From contig CAKNAO010000003.1 in the NCBI GenBank assembly GCA_929200685.1, forward strand, positions 1-19,068: DNA of 19,068 nucleotides, read 5' to 3'. The translations under genes and the position numbers were made by a program. Origin of the DNA: an uncultured bacterium. Its GTDB lineage: Bacteria > Bacillota_I > Bacilli_A > Mycoplasmatales > Metamycoplasmataceae. Below, in pieces: positions 1-7,167 of the stretch. The notes beneath the pieces were generated by a model. The model ran no database searches, was not told the DNA's origin, and worked only from the letters and a program-made list of their open reading frames with translations. Numbering within the stretch: the stretch's first letter is position 1; every line of letters starts with the position of its first letter.

Positions 1-392
1 CTAAACATATTATTAATAAAGAAGCAATTAAAGATATGAAACCTAATGTATTAATTATTAATACTTCAAGAGGTGGTTTAATTAATACTGAAGATTTAAT
101 TTGAGGGCTTGATAATGGCTATATTAGAGGTGCTGGTATTGATGTTTATGAACAAGAAGCAGGTTGATTTTTTATTGATCATCAAGATGACATCATTAAA
201 GACAGAACTCTTTCAAGACTTATGATGCATAGAAATGTTATTTTAACTTCTCACCAAGCTTTTTTCACTAATTTAGCTTTAAATGAAATTGCTTCATCAA
301 TTTTAGAAAGTGTTGATTTAGTTGAAAGTGGTGAAAAGAAACTAAAAACTGAAATTTTTTTACAAAAAGATGGCAAAATTGTTAATGGTTAA
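1..392 (+). CDS. ldhA: D-lactate dehydrogenase (D-2-hydroxyacid dehydrogenase), 3' part only
   Basis: This is the C-terminal 129 residues of an NAD-dependent D-2-hydroxyacid dehydrogenase; the gene starts upstream of the window and the readable frame begins at base 3. The visible part runs from the Rossmann domain back to the catalytic domain. NTSRGGLI carries the catalytic Arg, DVYEQE the Glu and TSHQAF the His. The stretch from DVYE through FFIDHQDDIIKD to RNVILTSHQAFFT closely follows E. coli LdhA rather than the Lactobacillus D-LDH subgroup. The known family reaction is pyruvate + NADH to D-lactate, which regenerates NAD during glycolytic fermentation. Two in-frame TGA codons, in LIWGL and AGWFF, are read as Trp. 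The stop is TAA at 390-392. The exact substrate is inferred from similarity. Confidence 0.88.
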
Positions 393-419
393 AAAATATA
401 ATCATTATTTTTTAAAAAT

Positions 420-425
420 TATAAT
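420..425 (+). promoter_or_regulatory. -10 box of prmC (leaderless)
   Basis: A perfect TATAAT ends 8 nt before the prmC ATG, and no Shine-Dalgarno lies between, so the transcript should start at or next to the A of ATG. A second TATAAT at 397-402 could give a short leader instead. No convincing -35 is visible; mycoplasma promoters commonly lack one. Confidence 0.6.
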
Positions 426-433
426 ATTTAAAT

Positions 434-1138
434 ATGCTTAATAATTTAATTGAAACATTGTTATTAGAAAAAAGAAAATATGGTTTAAAAGAAAAAATTT
501 CTAATAAAGAAATTAAAATGTTAAAAAAAGATTTTCCAATTCAAAAAATAATTGGTTTTGTTAATTTTGATGATGTTTATATAAATTTAAAATACAATGT
601 TTTAATTCCAAGATATGAAACTGAAGAAGTAATGCTTGAATCTTTAAAATATATTAATTCAAATTCAAAAGTTTTAGATCTTTGTACTGGTAGTGGATAT
701 ATTGGTCTTTCAATTAAGAAAAAAATTAATGCTAATGTTACTCTTTCTGATATTTCTAAAGATTCTATTAAACAAGCAAAAAAAAATTCTAAAATTAATA
801 AATTAAAAGTAAAAATTATTAAATCAAATATGTTTGAAAATATTAATGAAAAATATGATTTAATAATTTCTAACCCCCCATATATTCCAAATCATATTAA
901 ACTTAGTAAAAGCATTTTAAAATTTGAACCTTCTAATGCACTTTTTGGTGGTAAAGATGGTAATAATTTTTACAAAATTATTATTCAAAATGCTTCTAAA
1001 TATCTTAAAAAAAATGGAATTTTAATTTTAGAAATATCAAAAGATAATTTAGAATATGTAAAATCTTTTGGTTTTAAAATTAAAAATGATATAAACAATA
1101 AACCAAGAATAGCAATTAAAAAATTTAATGTTTTATAA
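434..1138 (+). CDS. prmC: Peptide chain release factor N5-glutamine methyltransferase
   Basis: This 234-aa SAM-dependent methyltransferase should methylate the Gln of the GGQ motif in release factor RF1. Because UGA encodes Trp here, RF2 is expected to be absent and RF1 would be the only substrate. Landmarks are VLIPRYETEE (about residues 56-65, the PrmC signature before the SAM fold), the SAM-binding motif LDLCTGSGYIG (81-91) and the catalytic NPPYIP (147-152), which distinguishes glutamine and adenine N-methyltransferases. The family is usually around 280 aa. Here the N-terminal helical, factor-recognition domain is cut to about 45 residues while the catalytic domain looks complete. Its usual partner prfA is not in the window. 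The start is ATG 434, placed directly after a TATAAT with no Shine-Dalgarno. Confidence 0.9.
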   Translation: MLNNLIETLLLEKRKYGLKEKISNKEIKMLKKDFPIQKIIGFVNFDDVYINLKYNVLIPRYETEEVMLESLKYINSNSKVLDLCTGSGYIGLSIKKKINANVTLSDISKDSIKQAKKNSKINKLKVKIIKSNMFENINEKYDLIISNPPYIPNHIKLSKSILKFEPSNALFGGKDGNNFYKIIIQNASKYLKKNGILILEISKDNLEYVKSFGFKIKNDINNKPRIAIKKFNVL

Positions 1139-1160
1139 TTAAATTAATAATTTTGAAAGG
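1134..1160 (+). promoter_or_regulatory. -10 box and Shine-Dalgarno of nagA
   Basis: TATAAT at 1134-1139 overlaps the prmC stop codon. A start site near 1146 would give a leader of about 19 nt containing GAAAGG at 1155-1160, 4 nt before ATG 1165. This makes 1165 the preferred start over the in-frame TTG at 1153, which lies upstream of the Shine-Dalgarno. Confidence 0.5.
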
Positions 1161-1164
1161 TAAA

Positions 1165-2289
1165 ATGAAAAAAATTATTCAAAATGTAAAAATAATTAAT
1201 TTTGATAATGTTATCAATAATGTTGATATTGAAATTTTAAGTGGAAAAATAAAAAAAATAATTCCAAAAAAAGGAAAATCCAAATTTATAATTATTCCAG
1301 GTTTTGTTGATCTTCATATTCATGGTGCTTTAAATAAAGATGTTATGGAAGGTAAAAAATCAATTGAATTTATTTCAAAATATATTGTAAAATTTGGAAC
1401 AACTTCATTTCTTCCTACATTAATGACTGCTTCAAAAAACAAAATTTTAAATTCATTAAAAGAATCTTCCAAAGCTATTTCAATAGGAAGTAAAATAATT
1501 GGTTTACATATTGAAGGTCCTTGAATTTCAAAAGAAAAAAAAGGAGCACATAAAGAAAAATTTTTATATTCTCCAACTTTAGAAGATGTTAAAGAATTTC
1601 AAAAATCAGCAAATGGTAAATTAATAAGAATTGACTTTGCTCCTGAAATTTGTGGAAAAGAAATTATTGAAGAAATGTTAAAACAAAAAATTGTCCCAGT
1701 AGTTGGCCATACAAATGCTAATTTTGATCAAGCAAATAAAGCTTTTGAAAATGGGGCAACATCATCAACTCACACTTGAAATGCAATGAGTGGAATTAAT
1801 GCAAGAAATCCTGGTGCTACTTTAGCAGCATTAACAAATAAACAATGTTTTGTAGAAATTATTCCAGATTTTATTCATTTAAAAAAAGAAATTATTAATT
1901 TTTCAATTCAAATATCTGGTATTGATAAAATTATTTCAGTTACAGATTCTATTTGCCCAGCTGGAATGCCAAATGGAGAATATGTTTCTGGAGGACAATT
2001 AGTAGTTAAAAAAGATTTTAAAATTACTTTAAAAAAATTAGGTAATATTGCTGGTGGTGCTTCTATGATGTCAGATTTATTTAAAAATTTATTATTAATG
2101 AATTATTCTCCAAGTCAAGCAGTTCAACTAACTTCTTATAATGCTGCAAAAAATCATGGATTAGAAAAACAAATAGCTTATATAAAAGAAGATTATTATG
2201 CTGATTTAATTATTTATGATAATAATTTTAAAAATATTCAAAAAGTTTTTGTAAATGGAATAGAAAAATATAATAAAAATATTAAATAA
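1165..2289 (+). CDS. nagA: N-acetylglucosamine-6-phosphate deacetylase
   Basis: This 374-aa cytoplasmic metal-dependent amidohydrolase converts GlcNAc-6-P to glucosamine-6-P and acetate, the entry step for using GlcNAc or sialic-acid-derived amino sugars. Motifs in order: VDLHIHGAL (the HxH of the TIM-barrel metalloenzyme), LHIEGPWI followed by KKGAH (the metal-binding Glu), VGHTNANFDQ and STHTWNAMSG (metal-site His residues) and VTDSICPAGMPNGEY (catalytic Asp). Near the C-terminus, YADLIIYD and KVFVNG close the small beta domain typical of NagA. Frame continuity depends on reading TGA as Trp, for example at 1522-1524 (EGPW) and in HTWNAM. The partner nagB is not in the window. The gene converges on mutM with only 2 nt between stop codons. 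Confidence 0.92.
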
Positions 2290-2291
2290 AA

Positions 2292-3104
2292 TTATTTTTG
2301 ACATTTAAAACAATAATAAGTTCCACGACCACCCACTCATTTTTTCAATATTTTTTCTTTACATCTTGAACAAGGTAAATCTTTTTTTGTATGAACATTT
2401 AAAAAATTTTGGAATAAACCTTCTTTAGAATTAAGGGCAACATAACTATCAATTGTTGAACCACCTAGTTTATATGATTTTTCCATAATTTCATATGAAG
2501 TTTTTAAAATTTTTTTTAGTTGTTTAATTGTAATTTGATTTGAAGGAGTTTCTGGTTCAATTTTTTCAATTCATAAAACTTCATTTACATAAATATTTCC
2601 TAAACCTACTAAAATTTTTTGATCTAAAAGAGAAGTTTTTATTGGAATTCTTTTTTTAGATAATTTTTGGTGTAATCAATTAACATCAGTATTTTGTGCT
2701 TCTTTTCCAAGTAATGAAAGAGGTTTTTGATTTAAATAATCTCCTTTTAATAAGTGGAAAGTACCAAATTGACGAGAATCATTAAAATAAAGATTAGTTT
2801 TATCTTCAAAATTAAATATTATATGATCATGTTTAGGGTTTTGACCTTTTAAAATATTTCTAAATTTACCTTCTAATCTTAAATGAACAAGAATTTTATA
2901 GTCATTATCAATATCAAATACAATTCATTTTCCAACATTAAAAATCTTTAAAATTTTTTTTCCTTTTACAATTTCTTTAAATTTATTATGATCAATGTTT
3001 TTGATTATTTTAGGAAGATTGATATAAATGTTTTTAATTTTTTTATTTTTAACTGCTTTATTTAAATATCTACAAACAGTTCTTACTTCTGGTAATTCTG
3101 GCAT
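2292..3104 (-). CDS. mutM: Formamidopyrimidine-DNA glycosylase (Fpg/MutM)
   Basis: This is a base-excision repair glycosylase and AP lyase that removes 8-oxoguanine and formamidopyrimidines. It is 270 aa, a normal length. The N-terminus MPELPEVRT supplies the catalytic Pro and Glu once Met is removed, which fixes the start at 3104. A longer frame running up to 3182 exists but would bury this invariant N-terminus. VGKW carries the conserved Lys of the beta domain, and HLRLEGKF matches the family HLRM.G motif. The C-terminus is the FPG zinc finger, CSRC then CFKC, with the expected spacing, and it ends in CQK. Several Trp codons are TGA. It is the only minus-strand gene in the window, divergent from tsaC. 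Confidence 0.93.
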
Positions 3105-3129
3105 AATATAATGATATATAATTATTAAT
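3105..3129. promoter_or_regulatory. Divergent back-to-back promoters of mutM and tsaC
   Basis: Only 25 bp separate the two divergent ATG codons, and almost every base is A or T. On the + strand TATAAT at 3117-3122 ends 7 nt before the tsaC ATG at 3130. On the - strand the best -10 candidates (TATATA or TATATC, within 3113-3120) overlap it and lie 8-10 nt before the mutM ATG. Neither side has a Shine-Dalgarno, so both mRNAs are probably leaderless and the two polymerases would compete for the same DNA. Confidence 0.5.
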
Positions 3130-3591
3130 ATGTTTAGATATAGAAAATTATTTTTAGTAACAACTGATACTGTTCCTGGCATTGGTGCTCCTATGAATTA
3201 TTTTGGTTTAAGAGCTTTATATAAAATAAAAAAAAGAGATAAAAATAAAAAAATTATTGTGATGATTTCTAGTCTTGAAGAAGCTAGAAAAATGAAGGGT
3301 TGAAATCAAAAATCAGAAAAGTTAGCAAAGAAACATTGACCAGGTAAAGTAACCCTTGCTATTTCAAAAAAATTAGCTTTAAGAATTCCAGGAAATAAAA
3401 AATTAAGGGAATTAATTTCAAAAAAAGGTCCTGTTTATATGACTTCTGCAAATATTTCGGGTCAACCTCAACTTTCATTTAAAGAAGCTAAAAAAACTTT
3501 TAAACAAATTAAAGAAACTTATTATTTTGGTGAAGGAAATAATAAAACTTCTACTATAATTAGAGTAAATGATGGGAAAATATTAAGATAA
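3130..3591 (+). CDS. tsaC: Threonylcarbamoyl-AMP synthase (YrdC/Sua5 domain), minimal form
   Basis: This 153-aa YrdC-domain protein should make threonylcarbamoyl-AMP from Thr, bicarbonate and ATP, the first step of the t6A37 modification of ANN-decoding tRNAs. Family landmarks are LVTTDTVPGIGAP (the P/T-T-D/E-T-V-x-G-x-G nucleotide site), KIKKRDKNK (basic substrate-binding loop, matching KxRP..K), HWPGKVT (WPGPVT) and MTSANISGQP (STSANxSG). It is shorter than E. coli TsaC (about 190 aa) and lacks most of the N-terminal strand before the TDTV motif. ATG 3130 is chosen because it follows TATAAT with the usual leaderless spacing; no better start is visible upstream. Its TAA overlaps the rpiB ATG by one base, so the two are translationally coupled. 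Confidence 0.82.
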
Positions 3592-4025
3592 TGAAAAAAA
3601 TAATTCTAACATCAGATCATGCAGGTATTGAACTTAGAAAAGCTTTAAAAAAACATGTTGAATCTAAAGGTTATAATACAATTGATCTTGGTCCAAATAA
3701 AATTGGTGTTTCAGTTTCATATGCTGATAAAGGTATTGAATTAGCAAAACGTGTTTCACAAAATGACAATGAAATTGGCATTGCAATTTGTGGTACAGGT
3801 CTAGGAATTTCATGTGCTGTTAATAGAGTTAAAAATATTCGTGGAACAAGAATGACAACAAAAGAAGATGCTTATTTTGCAAGAAAACATAATGATGCAA
3901 ATGTAGCTGTTTTTGGAGCTCGTCAAATATCAATTAAAAAAGCTAAAAAAATTATTGATGAATTTCTTTTAACTAAATTTGAGGGTGGAAGACATATCAA
4001 AAGAATTAAACAACTAGATAAATAA
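3591..4025 (+). CDS. rpiB: Ribose-5-phosphate isomerase B (RpiB/LacA/LacB family)
   Basis: This 144-aa cytoplasmic sugar-phosphate isomerase most likely interconverts ribose-5-P and ribulose-5-P in the non-oxidative pentose phosphate pathway. The N-terminus carries SDHAGIELRK, the family phosphate/base motif. AICGTGLGIS contains the catalytic Cys and the GTG anion hole, and RKHNDANVAVFGAR is the strongly conserved C-terminal block that closes the active site. The family also contains galactose-6-P isomerase subunits (LacA/LacB). A single stand-alone copy of this length favours RpiB, but substrate choice is inference. The start codon overlaps the tsaC stop, and there is no separate Shine-Dalgarno, consistent with coupled translation. 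Confidence 0.88.
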   Translation: MKKIILTSDHAGIELRKALKKHVESKGYNTIDLGPNKIGVSVSYADKGIELAKRVSQNDNEIGIAICGTGLGISCAVNRVKNIRGTRMTTKEDAYFARKHNDANVAVFGARQISIKKAKKIIDEFLLTKFEGGRHIKRIKQLDK

Positions 4026-4033
4026 AAATAGTT

Positions 4034-4086
4034 TATAATGTGAATAGTGAAAATTTTCTTATTATTTAATTTTAATTTAAAAGGAG
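4034..4086 (+). promoter_or_regulatory. Promoter, leader and Shine-Dalgarno of the RNase J-like gene
   Basis: TATAAT at 4034-4039 starts a leader of roughly 48 nt ending in AAAAGGAG (4079-4086), 7 nt before ATG 4094. This is one of the longest leaders and strongest Shine-Dalgarno sequences in the window, in contrast to the leaderless neighbours. Confidence 0.55.
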
Positions 4087-4093
4087 ACTAATA

Positions 4094-5731
4094 ATGGCTA
4101 ATATAAATATTTTTGCCCTTGGTGGACAAGACGAAAATGGCAAAAATTCTATGGTTATAGAAAATGAAGAAGATATTTATTTAATTAATGCTGGACTTAA
4201 AGTACCAATAAATAATTTAAATGGTATTGATGGAATAATTCCAAATTTTGAATATTTAATTAAAAATAAAAATAGAATAAAAGGTGTTTTTATTACCCAT
4301 GCTCATGATGATGTTTATGCTGCTTTACCTTGACTTATAATGGATATTCCTAATATAACAATTTATGCTTCAAAATTTACAAAAGAAATTATTGAAGAAA
4401 GAATTTCAAAATATAAAATTGGTCATAATAATTTTAAAATTGAAGAAATTAAAGAAAGTCAAAAAATTGGTTCCTTAAATATCAAAAGTTTTGAACTTGC
4501 AAATTCTATTCCTGGTTCATTGGGTTATAATTTTCAAACTCAAGATGGAGATATTATTTTTATGTCAAATAATACTCTTGAAGATTTAGGTTTATTTGGT
4601 AAAACTGATATTGAAAAAATTAAATCTAGTTCAAATGAAATATTAGCTTTAATATTAGATTCTAGATTTTCTAATTTTAAAGGATATTCTTCAGAAAAAA
4701 AATCAGTTATTCCTTTTATTGAAAAAACATTTCAAAATGCTAAGAAAAATGAAAGAATTATAGTTGGAGCATATGATGAAGAAGTTTATAATATTCAAGA
4801 AATAATTGAATTAGCAAATAAGTATGATAGACCAATTATTTCTTATGGTAGAGCATTTGATTCAATTTTTTCTAAAATGAGAAAAATGTTTAAAATTAAT
4901 CTTCCAAAATTTAAAGATTATAAAAAAATTGATTTAATTAATAATGCAGTTGTTCTTGTAACTGGAACATGAAGTAGACTTTATCAAAGATTTGTTCGTA
5001 TTGCAAATAATGATGATGTTTTTATGAAATTTAAAGAAAATGACAACATTATAATGATTGCGCCACCAATTAATGGAATGGAAGTTATTTATGCAGATTC
5101 ACTTGATGAAGTAGCAAAAATTGCTCCTAATATATTAGATGTTTCAGATAAAGATTTTTATAAATTAAGACCAACTGAAAAAGATATCGAAAAAATTGTT
5201 AGAATACTTAAACCAAAATATTTTATTCCAACAAGTGGTTATTATAGATATTTAATTGTTGCCACAAAAATAGCTATTAAAGAAGGAATTACTCAAGATA
5301 GAAATGTTATTTTACAAAATGGTAAAATTTTACATTTAAAAGATGGAAAACTTGCATCTCAAAAAAATTATATTAAAGAATTTGGTGATGTAATTATTGA
5401 TGGTTTTGGAATTGGTGATGTTTCTTATGAAGTTATTAGAGAAAGAAAAACACTTGCTGCAAATGGATTAATAACAATTGCTTTAAAAATTAATAAAAAA
5501 ACTAAAGAATTAATAGATGATATGAATATTCAAGTTCTTGGAATTGTAATTGAATCAAAATTAAAAGAAGTTCAAGAAATTGTTAAAAATGTTGTAATTA
5601 AAAAATTAAAAGAACAGAAAAAATTTGATTTAAGAGAAATTCAAAATAAAATTAGAAAAAGAGTAAGAAAAGTAATATTTAAAAAATTAGATAAAGAACC
5701 ATTAGTAGTTACAACTTTTTATGAAGTTTAA
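4094..5731 (+). CDS. rnjB: RNase J family protein with degenerate active site (RnjB-like paralog)
   Basis: This 545-aa protein has RNase J architecture (metallo-beta-lactamase, beta-CASP and C-terminal domains) but most metal ligands are gone. The start LGGQDENGKN matches LGGxGEIGKN. The Zn motif HxHxDH is H69-A-H71-D-D73-V74, losing the last His. The THSIPDS block reads ANSIPGS (Asn137 for His), HTGDF reads MSNNT (Asn159 for Asp), and the RNA-binding PxHGExxH reads PTSGYYRYL (residues 379-387), losing both His and the Glu. Conserved flanks such as VIRERKTLAANGL confirm the alignment. It is probably not a nuclease on its own; RNase J works as dimers and tetramers, so a structural partner for a true RNase J encoded elsewhere is a reasonable inference. 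Two in-frame TGA codons (4331-4333 and 4970-4972) are Trp. Confidence 0.8.
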
Positions 5732-5774
5732 ACAAACATTTTTTCTTTATAATTATTGTTATATGAAGTTTAAA
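5720..5774 (+). repeat. 13-bp direct repeat TATGAAGTTTAAA flanking a promoter
   Basis: TATGAAGTTTAAA occurs at 5720-5732, covering the last codons and stop of the RNase J-like gene, and again at 5762-5774, covering the first codons of the next gene. The copies are 42 bp apart and bracket the 5741-5753 promoter. In this AT-rich context it could be chance or a small local duplication. Confidence 0.5.
5741..5753 (+). promoter_or_regulatory. Leaderless promoter TTTTCTTTATAAT of the FtsK-like gene
   Basis: TATAAT at 5748-5753 ends 9 nt before ATG 5763, with no Shine-Dalgarno. The 13-mer TTTTCTTTATAAT is identical to that before the DUF3196-like gene (8942-8954) and secA (11007-11019). Confidence 0.6.
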
Positions 5775-6647
5775 AAAAGAAAATATATAAATTTAGAAAA
5801 TTATAACTGATTTTATGATAAAAAAATTCATGGAACAATGTTGATATTTGTTTCAATTTTATTTCTTATTTTTCATTTTTTAAAGGTTAAATTTTTAAGT
5901 TCAATTGATGGTTATACAATTGGAATGCTTATAGGTTTTTATTCACCCTTTTTTTATTTTTATTTTTTATATATAGGTTTTGAAATATTATTAGAAGATA
6001 GAATTCAAAAACCTTCTTGAATTAAATTTAATAAAAAAACTTATTGAATTTTAGTGTTAATTATTATTTTTTTATCAACATCAATGGGATTTTATCAATC
6101 AAAATCAGGATTTATTATTATTGGTTTAGAACCTTGAAAAACATTTAATACATGATTTGATACTTTCACAAATAAAGGCATTCAAAATGCAAGTGCATGA
6201 TTTCCAGGCAAAACAAATGGTGGTTTAGTTGGTGTATTTTTATTTTCATTAGTTGCAAGTATTTTTTCTGGGGTTGGAGCATTAGTTATAGGAATATTAT
6301 TATTAACAATATTTATTTCAATTATTTTAACTGGAACATCATTAGATTTTCATAAAAATATTTTATTAAAAAGAAATTTTAAAATTTCAAGTATTTTTTC
6401 TAGAAAAAAAAATAAACAAAAAACAAAAAAAATTATTCAAAATGAACAGAAAGAATATATTATTGATGAAAAAAGAAAAAATAAAATATTAAAAAAATCT
6501 AATATTTTAAGTGATGAAAATGAATTAAATGAAAAAAAATTATTAAAAGAAAATCCTAAAAATATTAAACTCAAAAATGATGAAGAAAAAAAACTTGAAA
6601 ATTCTAAAAAAGAAAAGGAAAATTTACCTTTTGATGATCCTTTTTAA
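5763..6647 (+). CDS. FtsK/SpoIIIE N-terminal membrane domain protein without ATPase motor
   Basis: This 294-aa membrane protein has hydrophobic segments at about residues 25-45, 51-77, 91-111 and 153-191 (the last probably two helices), then a highly charged, Lys/Glu/Asn-rich tail of about 95 residues. The fourth region, GGLVGVFLFSLVASIFSGVG, followed by an ILTGTSLD end, closely resembles the last membrane segment of B. subtilis SpoIIIE (GGGMIGALLF... ILVTGRSLQE), and FNTWFDTF matches the preceding NTWELF. A downstream position from an RNase J gene also matches the Bacillus rnjB-tepA-spoIIIE order. No Walker A, Walker B or gamma DNA-recognition domain follows: the frame ends at TAA 6645-6647 and an unrelated gene starts 31 nt later, with no motor remnant. 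The protein ends LPFDDPF. Role inferred: membrane anchor at the division site, or partner of a separately encoded translocase. Confidence 0.62.
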
Positions 6648-6649
6648 TA

Positions 6650-6672
6650 TATAATGAATTTAGTTTAAAGGA
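6650..6672 (+). promoter_or_regulatory. Promoter and Shine-Dalgarno of the 33-aa gene
   Basis: TATAAT at 6650-6655 begins 2 nt after the preceding stop codon. It is followed by AAAGGA at 6667-6672, 6 nt before ATG 6679. Confidence 0.6.
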
Positions 6673-6678
6673 AATAAT

Positions 6679-6780
6679 ATGCCAAATAGAAGAAAAAAAT
6701 CATTCAAAGATCATAGAAAAAGACAAATTGCAGCTGGTAAAATAACAAGACTTAAACGTAATGAAAAACTTCCTAAGTAA
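6679..6780 (+). CDS. Small highly basic 33-aa protein, unknown function
   Basis: The short frame MPNRRKKSFKDHRKRQIA... ends in LKRNEKLPK. Over a third of its residues are Lys or Arg, with almost no hydrophobic residues. It has its own TATAAT and a good Shine-Dalgarno (AAAGGA) at proper spacing, and it fills the whole interval between its promoter and the next promoter, so it looks like a real gene. The composition resembles ribosomal or RNA-binding small proteins, but it does not match the known patterns of L34, L36, L32, S21 or Thx that I can recall. I do not recognise the family. The function guess (RNA or ribosome association) rests on charge alone. Confidence 0.6.
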   Translation: MPNRRKKSFKDHRKRQIAAGKITRLKRNEKLPK

Positions 6781-6814
6781 TTAAAACTAAAATTAATAAA
6801 TTAATTATTTAATC

Positions 6815-6820
6815 TATAAT
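6815..6820 (+). promoter_or_regulatory. -10 box of the 108-aa membrane protein gene (leaderless)
   Basis: TATAAT ends 6 nt before ATG 6827, with only A/T bases between and no Shine-Dalgarno. Confidence 0.55.
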
Positions 6821-6826
6821 TAAAAA

Positions 6827-7153
6827 ATGAAAAAAATATATTTAAATAAAAGAAGATTTAATTATAAAGATTTTTTAAATTGAATATTAAAGATATTAGG
6901 ACATTATTTGGGTTTTTTTATTTATATATTTTTAATATTATTATTTAGATTATTTTTATATAGAAGTAATTTTTTTTCAATTTTTAATTGACAAATTAAT
7001 TATTTAATTTATACAATAACAATTGTTCCTTTTATAAATGGTTTTTTTCACATTAGTTATTATGAAACTGGTTCATTAGTTTCAAGGTTTCTTATGTGGA
7101 TATTTACATCAATTAATATGATTTTGATAATAATTTTAATGTTAGTATATTAG
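6827..7153 (+). CDS. Small multi-spanning membrane protein, unknown function
   Basis: This 108-aa protein has a basic N-terminus (MKKIYLNKRRFNYKDF) followed by three strongly hydrophobic stretches at roughly residues 19-45, 57-73 and 87-107. The positive-inside rule suggests the N-terminus is cytoplasmic. There is no signal-peptidase site, lipobox or recognisable motif. Trp is encoded twice by TGA and once by TGG. The stop is TAG. The gene sits alone between two leaderless promoters, just upstream of uvrC, and I do not recognise its family. Reality is supported by the promoter spacing, the full-length open frame with TGA as Trp, and the fit between neighbours. Confidence 0.65.
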
Positions 7154-7154
7154 T

Positions 7155-7160
7155 TATAAT
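7155..7160 (+). promoter_or_regulatory. -10 box of uvrC (leaderless)
   Basis: TATAAT begins 2 nt after the preceding TAG stop and ends 7 nt before ATG 7168. There is no Shine-Dalgarno. Confidence 0.6.
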
Positions 7161-7167
7161 ATTTAAT

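Noticed and set aside
1153..1164. TTG start at 1153 for nagA
   Set aside because: The Shine-Dalgarno GAAAGG lies downstream of this codon and points to ATG 1165.
3105..3182. Longer N-terminus for mutM starting at 3182
   Set aside because: Fpg needs Pro directly after the initiator Met for catalysis. MPELPEV at 3104 is the invariant start, and the extension is antisense to tsaC.
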